From Salarchaeum japonicum_A (GTDB lineage Archaea > Halobacteriota > Halobacteria > Halobacteriales > Halobacteriaceae): a stretch of DNA of 64,000 bases. Both the position numbers and the translations under genes were made by a program. The notes under the pieces are model-generated. The model did no database searches, had not been told where the DNA came from, and was given only the letters and a program-made list of their open reading frames with translations. Positions 50,007-59,730 of the stretch are shown here, piece by piece (the stretch's first letter is position 1; each line of letters begins with the position of its first letter). The stretch is taken from positions 1 through 64,000 of the forward strand of contig NZ_JBNAMV010000003.1 of the NCBI RefSeq assembly GCF_049705945.1, written 5' to 3'.

Positions 50007-51980
50007 CTATCGCTTCCAGTCCGCTTCGCGTTTTTCGAGAAACGCCGAGAGTCCCTTCTCAGCTTCTTCCGACTGCGTCCGTTTGACGAGCCGGTCCATC
50101 GCCTCGTCGAACCACGTTTCTAGCAGATCGTCTTCCATCTCTGTCCATAGGTCTTTCATTTCCCTAACAGACTTCGGTCCCGATGCAGTCGTCGAATGAG
50201 CGAGTTCACGAACGATATCTTCTACCTGCGTTTCATCAACTGCGTAATTGACGATTCCCATCGATTCCGCTTCAGTAGCGGTGAATTGATCGCCTGTCAG
50301 CGATATTTCCATGATCTCTTTCTTTCCGAGACTCATCCGACCGTATGTGAGTCCAATTGGTGGGAGCGCCCCGATCTGTCCTTCTGGAAGCGCGAAGCTA
50401 CTGTTCGTAGAGGCGACTGCAAGATCGCAAAGTAGAACGAGCTCACACCCCCCGCCGTTAGCAGCTCCCTCAACAGCTGCAATTACCGGTTTCGGATGAT
50501 CGCGAATCGTTTGTACCGTCGGGCCTACGACCTCTTCGAACATTTCTCTGGCATCCTCTGTCGACTCAAGGCTTTGGATCTCCGCGATGTCGTCGCCAGC
50601 ACAGAATGCTCGTCCTGCTCCCTGGAGGACTGTCGCTCGAACTTTGTCGTCATTCGCTGCCTTCTCGAGAGCGGCCTTCAGACCGTTCCAGCTCGACTTG
50701 TCAAGCGCGTTGAGTCGATCTGGTCTGTTGAGCGTAATCCATGCAGTGTATTCACGTCGCTCATATCTAACCGTCTCGAACTCCGCCTGCTCGTATTCCC
50801 ACTCGTAGAAGCCGATTCCTGTCTTCTGCCCGAGTTCCCCGTTCGCCACCGATTCATGAAGAGATGGGTTGGGTTCATACTCATCCCAACCCGACCGGGA
50901 ATGCAACTCTTCCAACGTCTCGACAAGTCGGTCAATCCCGTACTCGTCAGCCATCTCGAGGAGGCCTCGCGGCCAGTTCATTCCGATTTGCATCGCCTTG
51001 TCGATCTCTGACTTCGTGGTCACGTTGTTCGCCAGCATCCAAGCCGCTTCGTTTACAGCAGGCGCGACTAGATGTTTCGGATCGAAGTCATGGCGACGCT
51101 CCTGTGGAATCTCAACACGTGAATACTCCCCTGGTTCAGGATATGTGTAGAAGCCCTCACCGGTCTTCATACCGTAATTCTCGGCCTCCTCTTTTTTTTC
51201 GAGCAGATCGGGGATGTGCAGGTCGACTCCTCGTTCTTGCATCGAGTGGGCAGCCATGGTAGCGACATCTATACCACTGAAGTCGAGAACCTCGAACGGT
51301 CCCATTGGAAGGCCGATCCGCCGGATCGCGGCGTCTATTGTTTTCCTGTCTCGCCCCTCTTGGTCAACCTGACGAACTGCCTCAAGCCAGAATCGGAGAT
51401 TGATCCGATTGATAAGGAATCCGGGGATATCCTTCTCAACGAGAACTGGGGTCTTGCCAATCGCCTCGCTGATCGTTTCAGCCGCCTCAAATATATCGTC
51501 GGCCGTTTCCTCACCCCGGATAACCTCGACGATGTCCATAAGCTGAACTGGATTGGAAAAATGCAGGCCGACAACCTTGCTCGGCCGATCCGTCGCGGAC
51601 GCAATTTCGGTGATCGGGAGAGTACTAGTATTGGTCGCTAGAATCGTTCTTTCCGGTGCGTGGTCATCGATCGTACTAAAAACATCCTGTTTCAAGTCGA
51701 TGTTCTCAGGTACTGCTTCGACGACAAGATCGGCATCACCGTAGGCATCTTCCTCTGACGTCGTCGTCTTGATCCGTGCTAATACGGCATCCGGATCCTT
51801 AGTGAGTTTCTCGAGACTTCCTTCGATTTTTTCGAGAGCGGTTTTCAAGACGTCCTCGTTGATGTCGATAATCGTAACGTCGTATCCAGACATCGCAAAG
51901 GTTTGAGCGATACCATGACCCATTGTTCCGCCTCCGACGACTGTCACAGTCTCTACACTTTCGGTTAGTGGCGCACTCAT
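50007..51980 (-). CDS. 3-hydroxyacyl-CoA dehydrogenase/enoyl-CoA hydratase fusion
   Basis: A 657-residue bifunctional beta-oxidation enzyme. Residues ~10-290 are a 3-hydroxyacyl-CoA dehydrogenase: NAD site VVGGGTMGHGIAQ, catalytic HFSNPVQLMDIVEVI, then FLINRI. A second dehydrogenase C-terminal helical domain is at ~300-385. Residues ~405-657 are an enoyl-CoA hydratase (AWITLNRPDRLNALD, FCAGDDIAEI, GAANGGGCELVLLCDLAVAS, ALPEGQIGALPP). Order dehydrogenase-hydratase is the archaeal and reversed form of bacterial FadB/FadJ. Minus strand, divergent from the thiolase operon across a 545-base gap. Confidence 0.92.
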   Translation of the reverse strand: MSAPLTESVETVTVVGGGTMGHGIAQTFAMSGYDVTIIDINEDVLKTALEKIEGSLEKLTKDPDAVLARIKTTTSEEDAYGDADLVVEAVPENIDLKQDVFSTIDDHAPERTILATNTSTLPITEIASATDRPSKVVGLHFSNPVQLMDIVEVIRGEETADDIFEAAETISEAIGKTPVLVEKDIPGFLINRINLRFWLEAVRQVDQEGRDRKTIDAAIRRIGLPMGPFEVLDFSGIDVATMAAHSMQERGVDLHIPDLLEKKEEAENYGMKTGEGFYTYPEPGEYSRVEIPQERRHDFDPKHLVAPAVNEAAWMLANNVTTKSEIDKAMQIGMNWPRGLLEMADEYGIDRLVETLEELHSRSGWDEYEPNPSLHESVANGELGQKTGIGFYEWEYEQAEFETVRYERREYTAWITLNRPDRLNALDKSSWNGLKAALEKAANDDKVRATVLQGAGRAFCAGDDIAEIQSLESTEDAREMFEEVVGPTVQTIRDHPKPVIAAVEGAANGGGCELVLLCDLAVASTNSSFALPEGQIGALPPIGLTYGRMSLGKKEIMEISLTGDQFTATEAESMGIVNYAVDETQVEDIVRELAHSTTASGPKSVREMKDLWTEMEDDLLETWFDEAMDRLVKRTQSEEAEKGLSAFLEKREADWKR

Positions 51981-52352
51981 TTTTTCACCGTGCTTAAGAC
52001 GTCTCCATCGTCCTTGTTATAATTTTCCCCAGTCTTTGATGCTTCATCGGTCATTGGTGGTTCTATTGCTCTTCCGAGGCCACTCACAATACCATAGGAA
52101 AATCGCGTTCTGGTGATTTAATCTCGTTCGAAGTACTACCTGGTGCTGTCTGGTGAGGTAGTGGAAAGTGAGATCTCCGGTGGTTCCTAGAGAGCATAAA
52201 ACAGAGGCAGAGAAGGGACTCGACGCGCTGGTGTCATTGCCGCTAACCATTCGATTTACGATGGGATACGAAGCTATGAAGGAATTGTTCCGCAATGGGC
52301 GTCCTCAGGTAATTTTCACCCAACAATTCGGGAACTTCACCTGCGAGGATGT

Positions 52353-52385
52353 GACGGGCCAGTCGGTGACACCGACTGGCCCGTC
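52353..52385. repeat. strong 15-bp hairpin in divergent gap
   Basis: GACGGGCCAGTCGGT (52353-52367) and its exact complement (52371-52385) with a 3-base loop GAC. It is the strongest dyad in the 545-base gap 51981-52526, between divergently transcribed genes, so it is not a simple terminator of either. Rest of the gap holds no supported gene. Confidence 0.65.
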
Positions 52386-52526
52386 TCTTCAGCACGGTCT
52401 CTCGAAAAGAGCAGCATAGCGTCCCAAAACGAGCAGAAACAGGGCGACTGCGCGTTCCACCAATGGATACTACACCACCGGACTACCGGCCAAACACTTA
52501 TATACACAGCATCAATTTGGGAGCGT

Positions 52527-52961
52527 ATGCGACAGGTGCACCCCGACTATAATGAGTCGTCGGGACTCGTCGTTGACGGGTCGATTCGTATTGCCGCCGA
52601 TGATAATCCAGTGCTGATAGGGACCGAATGTTCCGAGTGCGAGTACGTTGTCTTTCCATCTCGGCCGTTTTGCCGCAATTGTCTTTCGGACAACGTCTCT
52701 GATGTCGAACTTGCACGAACAGGACACCTCGAGACCTACACCGTTGCACATACTGGTCAAGATGGAATCGAACCACCGTACGCATTCGGCTTTGTGAACC
52801 TGGAAAACGTACAGGTTTACTCTCGCTTCACCGAGTGGAAAGAAAGATCACTCGAAGTTGGCGACCAAGTGGAACTGGTACTTGAAAAAATCAAGACAGA
52901 TCCGGAGACCGGTGAACCGTTGTTTGGCCATATGTTCCGCCCCATGGAGGAAGAACAATGA
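52527..52961 (+). CDS. DUF35 zinc-ribbon/OB-fold acyl-CoA-associated protein
   Basis: A 144-residue protein: zinc ribbon CSECEYVVFPSRPFCRNC (about 35-52) then an OB fold (ARTGHLETYTVAHTGQDGIEPPYAFGFVNLENVQVYSRF...VELVLEKI). Such proteins pair with thiolases and HMG-CoA synthase in archaea and may channel or bind CoA intermediates. TATA TTATATA (52498-52504) is ~27 nt before the ATG, a leaderless start. Its stop overlaps the thiolase start by four bases. Confidence 0.87.
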   Translation: MRQVHPDYNESSGLVVDGSIRIAADDNPVLIGTECSECEYVVFPSRPFCRNCLSDNVSDVELARTGHLETYTVAHTGQDGIEPPYAFGFVNLENVQVYSRFTEWKERSLEVGDQVELVLEKIKTDPETGEPLFGHMFRPMEEEQ

Positions 52962-54130
52962 CTGAAAACGAAGTAGCTGTCATCAACGTCGGCCAGTCCG
53001 ACTTCGGCGAACTGGAGGGACAGCGCGTAACTGAGTTTGGGAGCAGAGCCGTTCGTGAAGCGCTCTTGTCTTCGAGCGTTGAACCAGATGATATCGAGGA
53101 AGCGTATATCGGTAATGTCGCTACTACTGCCCAGGATCAAACCAGCGTTATTGGCCAAGCAATACTCCGAGAAGTAGGGGTAACAGGTATCCCGGTCATC
53201 CGAGTTGAGAACGCGTGTGCCAGCTCAACCTGTGCATTCCAAGAGGCCTATAAGAGAGTTCAATCAGGCGAATCCGATATCGTGCTCGCTATGGGTGTTG
53301 AGAAAATGACTGGTGTCCCGACGGAGGTTACTCTCAAAGATATGGCTGGTGCGGCGGACGCAGAAGTTGAGGGTGCAATGGGGATGACGTTCATGGGCCT
53401 CTACGGGATGCGCGCTAATGCCTACATGAATCAGTTCGGTAATGTACGCGAGGAATTGGCCGACATCGCGGTCAAAAACCATGACAATGGGCTTAAAAAT
53501 CCACGGGCACATCTTCAGCTCAACGTTGACCGCGACGACATCCTTGAATCCCGCCCAATCTCCGATCCTATCCGGCTGCTTGATGCCTGTCCAATGTCAG
53601 ATGGAGCAGCAGCAGCAGTCATCGCACGCGGCGAAATCGCCGAAGAGTTGGTTGAAGAACCAATCTACGTCGATGCTGCCGAAATGTTGAGCGGCAATTA
53701 CCTTGAGGAGGTCGAATTCTGGCGTGAAGAACTTGACGAACGCGTGGCCCAAAAGGCCTACAGTGAGGCTGGTATCGGCCCGGATGATCTGGATGTTGTC
53801 GAAGTTCATGATGCGGCTACCATCGGCGAGCTAATGCATTACGAAGGACTAGGGTTAGCGGATCGAGGGGAAGGTGCTTCACTCGTCCGGAGTGGTGACG
53901 TTATGCTCGATGGTCGTACTCCGGTTAATCCAAGTGGTGGACTCAAGTCACGCGGTCATCCGGTGGGAGCAACGGGGGTGGCCCAGATTTGTGAACTCGT
54001 CTGGCAACTCCGTGGCGAGGCGGGAGCCCGGCAGGTTGAAAATCCGTCTATTGGATTAGCCCAGAACTCGGGTGGCGCACTTGTAGGTGAAGGCGGCGTA
54101 TCGACAGTAACGATCCTCAGTAACCGCTGA
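52958..54130 (+). CDS. thiolase (SCP-x/acetyl-CoA acetyltransferase type)
   Basis: A 390-residue thiolase. The nucleophilic cysteine is in VENACASSTCAF (C87). HDAATIGELMHYEGLGL and NPSGGLKSRGHPVGATG carry the active-site histidines. The final motif is NSGGALVG rather than the usual C-x-G-G-G, as in SCP-x-like thiolases. It would cleave 3-ketoacyl-CoA, ending a beta-oxidation round. It overlaps the DUF35 gene by four bases, consistent with a stable complex. Confidence 0.9.
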   Translation: MTENEVAVINVGQSDFGELEGQRVTEFGSRAVREALLSSSVEPDDIEEAYIGNVATTAQDQTSVIGQAILREVGVTGIPVIRVENACASSTCAFQEAYKRVQSGESDIVLAMGVEKMTGVPTEVTLKDMAGAADAEVEGAMGMTFMGLYGMRANAYMNQFGNVREELADIAVKNHDNGLKNPRAHLQLNVDRDDILESRPISDPIRLLDACPMSDGAAAAVIARGEIAEELVEEPIYVDAAEMLSGNYLEEVEFWREELDERVAQKAYSEAGIGPDDLDVVEVHDAATIGELMHYEGLGLADRGEGASLVRSGDVMLDGRTPVNPSGGLKSRGHPVGATGVAQICELVWQLRGEAGARQVENPSIGLAQNSGGALVGEGGVSTVTILSNR

Positions 54131-54275
54131 TTTTTTGTTTTTACTAGATATTCGGTTTCACATTCCTATCTAAAGATCTGTCGTTAGACACCTCTAAAAA
54201 TTGTTTCCCAATCGGCAACAACAGAATAGGTTGTCACCCCGAACCTATATATATGAAAGCACATAACAAGAATCC

Positions 54276-55925
54276 ATGGAGGTCATAGATGGATTCCCAT
54301 CGACTAGTGGAGACGAGTATCCGCTCAACACGACAAGATTCATCGAGGCGGCAGCACGAAACGTTCCTGATCGGGAAATCGTCTCAGGAACAGGTGAAGA
54401 CCAGTTCCGGTACACCTACGGAGAGGCGTACGAACGAATGCAGCGCTTGGCCAATGCCCTCGAAGAGTTGGGTGTTGAGGCCGGAGATCGCGTAGGTGTG
54501 CTTGCGTGGAATGACCACCGTCACTATGAATGCTATTTCGGCATTCCCGGAACCGGTGCCGTTTTCCTTCAGCTCAATCTCCGACTGCATTCAGATCAAC
54601 TACAGTATGTGTTAAATCACTCGGAACCGCGGTTCTTAGTGGTCGACGAATCCCTTCTGGAAGTCGCTGAAGGTGTCGCCCACGAGGTCAGTTCCATAGA
54701 GGGATTCGTCGTCATGACTGATAACGAGCTCGACGAGGTCGAAACCGATCTCGAGCCGACGTACTCCTATGAAGACATATTAACTGAGGCGGAGCCGGAG
54801 TACGATTGGCCATACATCGACGAAACATCGGCATACAGTGCCTGCTACACGACTGGAACGACGGGGCGTCCCAAAGGGGTGTACTATTCCCACCGGAACA
54901 TCTACCTACACACGATGCAGTTGGCGAATTCCATCGGTATCTCACATGAGGACTCAGTCGCTCAAATCACTCCGATGTTCCATGGACAAGGATGGGGACT
55001 GGCCTACGCTGCGACGTACGCTGGCGCAAAGCTTGCGTTCCCAGGCCGATATCGGGCGGAAAATCCCGAACCGCTGGTTGATCTCATCCGTGACGAGGAT
55101 GCGACCGTAACAAACGGGGCACCAGCTATTTTTATGCCGATGCTTGATTACATTCGGGATCTCGACGATATCCCGAACTGGAACGATCTACAGATGATGT
55201 CTGGGGCCACAGAGCCGCCGCTGGACATGATACGGGGATACAAAGAACTCACGGGGGCAGAGATCGTCCATGCATATGGCGCAACTGAGACGACCCCGCT
55301 GGTAACGATGAACTACATCAAGCCGTCGCTTGAAGAAGACCTCTCTGAGGAAGAAAAGCTCGATATGCGGCGCAAGCAGGGACTGACTGTCCCGGGTATC
55401 GAGATGAAAATAGTCGATCCTACCACAGGGGAGGAACTATCACACGACGGTGAATCCGCCGGAGAAATTCTCATCCGTGGCCCATGGGTGGTAAGCAGTT
55501 ACCATGACGACGACCGAACCGAACATTCGTTCACTGACGATGGGTTCTGGAAAAGCGGAGACGCTGGGGTTATCGATAAGGAAGGATATCTAAAGATCAC
55601 TGACCGTATCAAGGATGTTATTAAAAGCGGTGGGGAATGGATTTCGTCTGTCGACATGGAAAACCTCCTCATCGAACATCCGGATGTCAGAGACGCGTGC
55701 GTTGTTGGCCTTGAACACCCGGAATGGGAAGAGCGCCCATTCGCACTTGTTGAGGTCGAAGACGAATTCGATCGTGAAGAACTCGATGAAATTCTTTCCC
55801 AGCGGTTCGCGGACTGGCAACTCCCCGATGAAATTGAGTTCACTAACGAGATTCCAAAAACAAGTGTGGGGAAAAACAACAAGAAAGTAATCCGTAATCA
55901 GTACGAAGGTCGGTACTTCGATTGA
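54276..55925 (+). CDS. acyl-CoA synthetase (AMP-forming)
   Basis: A 549-residue ANL-superfamily ligase. ATP motif YTTGTTGRPKGVYYSH (about 189-204), A5 YGATETTPL, A7 GDAGVIDKEGYLKITDRIKDVIKSGGEWIS, and the C-terminal catalytic Lys in IPKTSVGKNNKK. It activates a carboxylic acid with ATP and CoA; the long insert and context suggest a fatty or aryl acid. TATATATA (54246-54253) precedes the ATG by ~25 nt, so it has its own leaderless promoter downstream of thiolase. Confidence 0.9.
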   Translation: MEVIDGFPSTSGDEYPLNTTRFIEAAARNVPDREIVSGTGEDQFRYTYGEAYERMQRLANALEELGVEAGDRVGVLAWNDHRHYECYFGIPGTGAVFLQLNLRLHSDQLQYVLNHSEPRFLVVDESLLEVAEGVAHEVSSIEGFVVMTDNELDEVETDLEPTYSYEDILTEAEPEYDWPYIDETSAYSACYTTGTTGRPKGVYYSHRNIYLHTMQLANSIGISHEDSVAQITPMFHGQGWGLAYAATYAGAKLAFPGRYRAENPEPLVDLIRDEDATVTNGAPAIFMPMLDYIRDLDDIPNWNDLQMMSGATEPPLDMIRGYKELTGAEIVHAYGATETTPLVTMNYIKPSLEEDLSEEEKLDMRRKQGLTVPGIEMKIVDPTTGEELSHDGESAGEILIRGPWVVSSYHDDDRTEHSFTDDGFWKSGDAGVIDKEGYLKITDRIKDVIKSGGEWISSVDMENLLIEHPDVRDACVVGLEHPEWEERPFALVEVEDEFDREELDEILSQRFADWQLPDEIEFTNEIPKTSVGKNNKKVIRNQYEGRYFD

Positions 55926-55955
55926 AAGCATCTTAGACTAGATTCAAACAGGGAT

Positions 55956-57161
55956 ATGACAGGCATTAATTTCGAAGTTGACGAAGAGACGCAGCTCGTA
56001 TTGAACAGCCTTGATGAGTTTATTGAGCGGGAAGTAGCACCCTTAACAAGTGACCTTGAATCGAAACTTAACAATCCCACCCTAGGTCGACGAGCAAACG
56101 GTCAACCCACTGATGAGATACTCGAAGCAATCCAGAGTATTCGTCAAAAGAGTGGTGAGGCTGGGTTTTATGCTATGCATATGCCCGAAGAGGTGGGTGG
56201 CCAAGGGGTCTCAAAAATAACGTGGTACGCAGCGAAGCGCCACGTCGCTTCGAAGGGACGAGGGCTCTCTGAGTATGTCCTCAAGGGGCCGGAGGGGCCA
56301 AATGCGTTATTGGGTCTTGCTGAGGGTGAACAGGTCGAACGGTACTTCAAGCCAGTCGTGCGTGGTAAGAAATCGACTGCATTCGGTCAAACTGAACCCG
56401 ATGTCGGCTCTGACTCACCCTCGATGTCAACCGAAGCTGAAAAGAACGGTGACGAATGGATAATCAACGGTCGAAAGCAGTGGATTACGAACGCGGCATT
56501 CTGCGATTTCGCCCTCGTGCTGGCACGGACAAAGCCGCTGGCGGAGGTCGATCGGCGATACGATGGTATCACGTGTTTCATCGTCGAACGAGACGAGTTC
56601 GAAGTCGGCTCGGTCAACAACGCTATTGGCTTAGAGGGTTGGCAAGCCGAAATCCTTCTGGACGACGTTGCCGTACCTGAATCACGCGTTCTTGGCCCCA
56701 AGCATGGCGCATTTCGAGATGCAATGGAACTATTGACGATGGGTCGACTCGAACTCGGAGCAGAAGCTGTTGGCTACTCCCAGTATCTGCTTGAAAAGAG
56801 CCGGGAGTATGCACGAGAACGTGAAGCGTTCGGAGAGTCCATCGGGTCGTTCCAGCAGGTGTCAAGCATGTATGCACGAGGACGTGCGAAAACGTATATG
56901 GCAGACGCTGGGGGGCTACGAACCGCATGGAATCTGGATCAGGGTAACGACATCGTTGAGGATGTCTCAATCTTCCATTGGTTCGCGACTAACGCTTTCT
57001 GGGAAATTGCGGATAACGCGGTCCAGATTCACGGTGCAAACGGCCTATCAGAGGACAATCCATTTGTTGATCATCTCCATCTCGCTAGAGTGCTTCGGAT
57101 CGTAGAAGGAACTGACGAGATCCAACTCAACACGATCGCTAAGCAAAACGGTCTCCTCTAG
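55956..57161 (+). CDS. acyl-CoA dehydrogenase
   Basis: A 401-residue flavoprotein. It shows FGQTEPDVGSD and WITNAAFCDFALVLART (FAD contact), the GRLELGAEAVGYSQYLLEKSREYAREREAFG helix, and VLRIVEGTDEIQLN with the catalytic Glu region near the end. It starts 30 bases after the acyl-CoA synthetase. It would introduce the double bond into acyl-CoA, first step of beta-oxidation; an electron-transfer flavoprotein must be supplied from elsewhere. Confidence 0.9.
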   Translation: MTGINFEVDEETQLVLNSLDEFIEREVAPLTSDLESKLNNPTLGRRANGQPTDEILEAIQSIRQKSGEAGFYAMHMPEEVGGQGVSKITWYAAKRHVASKGRGLSEYVLKGPEGPNALLGLAEGEQVERYFKPVVRGKKSTAFGQTEPDVGSDSPSMSTEAEKNGDEWIINGRKQWITNAAFCDFALVLARTKPLAEVDRRYDGITCFIVERDEFEVGSVNNAIGLEGWQAEILLDDVAVPESRVLGPKHGAFRDAMELLTMGRLELGAEAVGYSQYLLEKSREYAREREAFGESIGSFQQVSSMYARGRAKTYMADAGGLRTAWNLDQGNDIVEDVSIFHWFATNAFWEIADNAVQIHGANGLSEDNPFVDHLHLARVLRIVEGTDEIQLNTIAKQNGLL

Positions 57162-57174
57162 ACGAAAAATTGAT

Positions 57175-57618
57175 ATGTATAATAGATATTACGAAGATTT
57201 CGTCGTCGGCGAAACTCATAAAACCGATGATGTCGAAGTTACCAAGCAAGAAATCCTTGAGTTCGGGCAGAAATACGATCCGCTTCCGTTCCATATTGAC
57301 GAAGAGACCGCAGCGGAAACGCCATTTAATGGCGTAATCGCAAGTGGACTGCAAACTTTTGCACTCTCCCAGAAACAAGTCGTCGATAGTTTCTTTCGAG
57401 AAAGCCACCTGCTAGGGAGCGTCGGTTTTGACGAAGCAGAGTTCCCGAATCCTGTTCGTCCCGGAGATACACTTTCCACGACGCTTGAAATCCTTGAGAA
57501 GCGCCCATCAAAATCCAATCCTTCCCGAGGACTCGTGACGATTATGCGTAAGGTCGTTAATCAACACGACTCCGTTGTTCTTCGGGTAACCAATAATGTT
57601 CTAGTAGAACGGCAATAG
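57175..57618 (+). CDS. MaoC-type hydratase/dehydratase
   Basis: A 147-residue hot-dog protein. YYEDFVVGETHKTDDVEVTKQEILEFGQKYDPLPFHIDEETA has the MaoC hydratase-2 motif (Y-D-P-x-P-x-H), with catalytic Asp and His. The C-terminal strand (TIMRKVVNQHDSVVLRVTNNVLVERQ) completes the fold. It adds water to enoyl-CoA with R stereochemistry, or removes it. It starts 14 bases after the dehydrogenase and is the last gene of the set. Confidence 0.85.
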   Translation: MYNRYYEDFVVGETHKTDDVEVTKQEILEFGQKYDPLPFHIDEETAAETPFNGVIASGLQTFALSQKQVVDSFFRESHLLGSVGFDEAEFPNPVRPGDTLSTTLEILEKRPSKSNPSRGLVTIMRKVVNQHDSVVLRVTNNVLVERQ

Positions 57619-57654
57619 GAATAGCATGGTTGGTCCACCGTTCTCTTCTGAAGG

Positions 57655-57779
57655 ACGGGCTTGATTAGACACTCATCAAAATACGGTTTAGCGGTTCTAT
57701 ACTCAGCTTTACACGTTAGTGTCGGCGGTTGAGTGAACGAAGAGGTGGTTGATCTCTTCCATAGAGTCCACAATCATCG
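57655..57779. other. nested IS-end remnant
   Basis: GGGCTTGATTAGACACTC near 57657 resembles the left end of the adjacent IS5-type element (GGCCTTGTTTAGACGCTC), about 125 bases further left. It may be the trace of an earlier insertion at almost the same place. Confidence 0.35.
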
Positions 57780-58759
57780 GGCCTTGTTTAGACGCTCAAA
57801 GACGCGTAGCTCAGCGGCACCTCCATTAGTATCGTGTTCCTAGAAGGTTCCGCTACATGTCTAATTTACTAGGAAGTGAAGCGGGTTAGATTCGGTTGTG
57901 CCAACGAAGCTAGCCCGCTTCACTATGCACGTCGTAACGCTGGCCCAAAAAGCCGTCGTCGGGACTCCTAACCCGCCCGTTCAGAAGGGTACTGGCGGCT
58001 ACGCCGACTGGGTGATCGTGTCGATTCACGGCCTCAAGACGTATCTCAATTTACCGTACCGACGGCTTCTCGAGGTCCTACACGAAATGCCGCGAGTCGC
58101 TCGAATCATGGAGTTAGAGATGGCTCAGCCACCTGATTTTACCACAGTGTGTGTCCGGATACAACAGCTCAAAATGCCGCTCTGGCGTGACTTCCTCCGG
58201 CTGTCGGCGGAGCTGCACGACACCGGCGAGATTCAGGCGATCGACGCAACCGGCATGGATCGCATCGCGGCGAGCCAGCACTATGCGAAACGCACGAATT
58301 ACACGTTCAAGGCGGTGAAAACTACCGCGTTGATCGACTGTAAAACTGGTACGATTCTAGATATACATTGCTCGATGAAACAACCGCACGACTCACAGAT
58401 CGCGTGGCAACTGCTCACGCGAAACCTAGAGAAACTGAGCATTCTCACCGCCGACAAAGGCTACGACTGGGAGCTGCTTCGCCACAAACTCCGGTCATAG
58501 GGCGTCAAACCGGTAGTCAAGTACCGCGAGTTCGGCTGGCACGGCGTCGCCAACAATGTCTTGCTTGATGATACGATCGACCACCAACGCTCGAACATCG
58601 AGGCGACGTTTTTCGCGCTTCGGCGCAAATACGGCGAGATCGTTCGAGCGAGAACGTGGTTCGGCCAGTTCCGAGAACTCGTTCTCAAGTGCGCAGTCAG
58701 AAACGTGGAACTCGCGCTCGACCGCTCAAACACATGAATTCAGGCGTCTAATCAGGGCC
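57780..58759 (+). mobile_element. IS5-family element (980 bp)
   Basis: Ends GGCCTTGTTTAGACGC (57780-57795) and GCGTCTAATCAGGGCC (58744-58759) are 16-bp inverted repeats with two mismatches. It carries one transposase with a nonsense mutation. No target duplication seen. It closes the right side of the acyl-CoA catabolic region. Confidence 0.7.
57898..58737 (+). pseudogene. IS5-family transposase with amber stop
   Basis: GTG 57898 opens 200 codons with the first DDE segment (IDATGMDRIAASQHYAKR) and the second (LTADKGYDWELLRHKLRS). TAG at 58498-58500 then interrupts; the same frame continues GVKPVVKYREFGWHGVANN...NIEATFFALRRKYGEIVRARTWFGQFRELVLK to TGA 58735-58737, with the Glu of the triad. 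One point mutation has inactivated it. Confidence 0.78.
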
Positions 58760-59078
58760 TAATTGAGTATATTCATCGAGTCTCGACGTACTGCGCGCTG
58801 TACATCGCCTCACCAGGTTCGGACCAGCGGCCGACGGCTTGAGGAGTAACTCTGAAACGCCAATTATTGACGAGTTGTCGGGCGTTTATTGGCGTGTACA
58901 CAGAGCTCCACGTGGGCAGGGACAGACATCGCACCCATGTTCACGCCCTGTAGTGTTGGAGTCTGACATTCCACCCCTGCCCCTCGTCCGCTCTCATGTT
59001 GGAGAGCCATCTCTCGGTCGCTGGTGTGCCCCCGATCCGAATCGGCTATCCGAGACCACCTCCACCACCGATTGCTGA
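58760..59078. other. 319-base gap, no gene seen
   Basis: No frame with protein-like character and no strong repeat. It joins the IS5-type element to the 5'-altered gene at 59079, and may hold the junction where that gene lost its native start. Confidence 0.35.
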
Positions 59079-59717
59079 TTGCCGCTTGTCCAAGTGGCGA
59101 ACGAGGAGTTCGATGGTACAGAAATCTCTGAGGTATGCTTAGCGACGCAATGGAGACATCGTAGAACTCGAATACGTCGGAGCGGCCCCCGTGAAACGGA
59201 TGGCGACGCCGAGCGCGTCGCACAGGTGTACCGGCATTCAGACGGTTACCCAGGTAGCGTTCTGCGGGATCTCTCCCAGCTAAAGGAACTTCTCGATGCG
59301 ACTCGCGCCGAGCGCGGACCGGGGTACACAGCGGCGACATTCGTGTTCCTCGACAAGCTCTCGACGATCGACCTGTATCTGGATGGTGACCCAGACCGAA
59401 CGATCCACGCTGACCAACCCTCGGATCTCCTCGAGCCGGACAATATGGAGCACCTCGACCAGCCGATGTTCCTGCTCGGACACGGCGTCGAGAGCCCAGC
59501 CGACGGCATTCACGGCGACGAAGAGTACCTCTACGTCGTCGAACTCCCGACCCGGAACCCGTTCGAGGGCCCCTCCGAGTGGACCGTCAAGGTGAGTGGT
59601 CACTCCGCCTTCCCCCGGTGGGATGGTCCGACCGAGGAAGCCTTCGAGCGGGCCAGCTGGCAGTTCCACGGCCCGCTTGAGCACGCGCTCGAAGAGCTGG
59701 TCGCTGAGCCGGCGTGA
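59079..59717 (+). CDS. 212-residue plasmid protein, altered N-terminus
   Basis: From about residue 45 on (DAERVAQVYRHSDGYPGSVLRDLSQLKELLDATRAERGPGYTAATFVFLDKLSTIDLYLDG...FLLGHGVESPADGIHGDEEYLYVVELPTRNPF...ASWQFHGPLEHALEEL) the protein reads as a well-formed alpha/beta domain of a family I associate with haloarchaeal plasmids. The first ~44 residues (RHRRTRIRRSG...) are basic and low in character, so the original start may be lost to a rearrangement at the IS junction. Function unknown. Confidence 0.55.
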   Translation: MPLVQVANEEFDGTEISEVCLATQWRHRRTRIRRSGPRETDGDAERVAQVYRHSDGYPGSVLRDLSQLKELLDATRAERGPGYTAATFVFLDKLSTIDLYLDGDPDRTIHADQPSDLLEPDNMEHLDQPMFLLGHGVESPADGIHGDEEYLYVVELPTRNPFEGPSEWTVKVSGHSAFPRWDGPTEEAFERASWQFHGPLEHALEELVAEPA

Positions 59718-59730
59718 ACGCGTAGCCCGC

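Noticed and set aside
52168..52419. 83-codon plus-strand frame in the divergent gap
   Set aside because: Includes the perfect hairpin, has no promoter or family signature and reads as unlikely protein.
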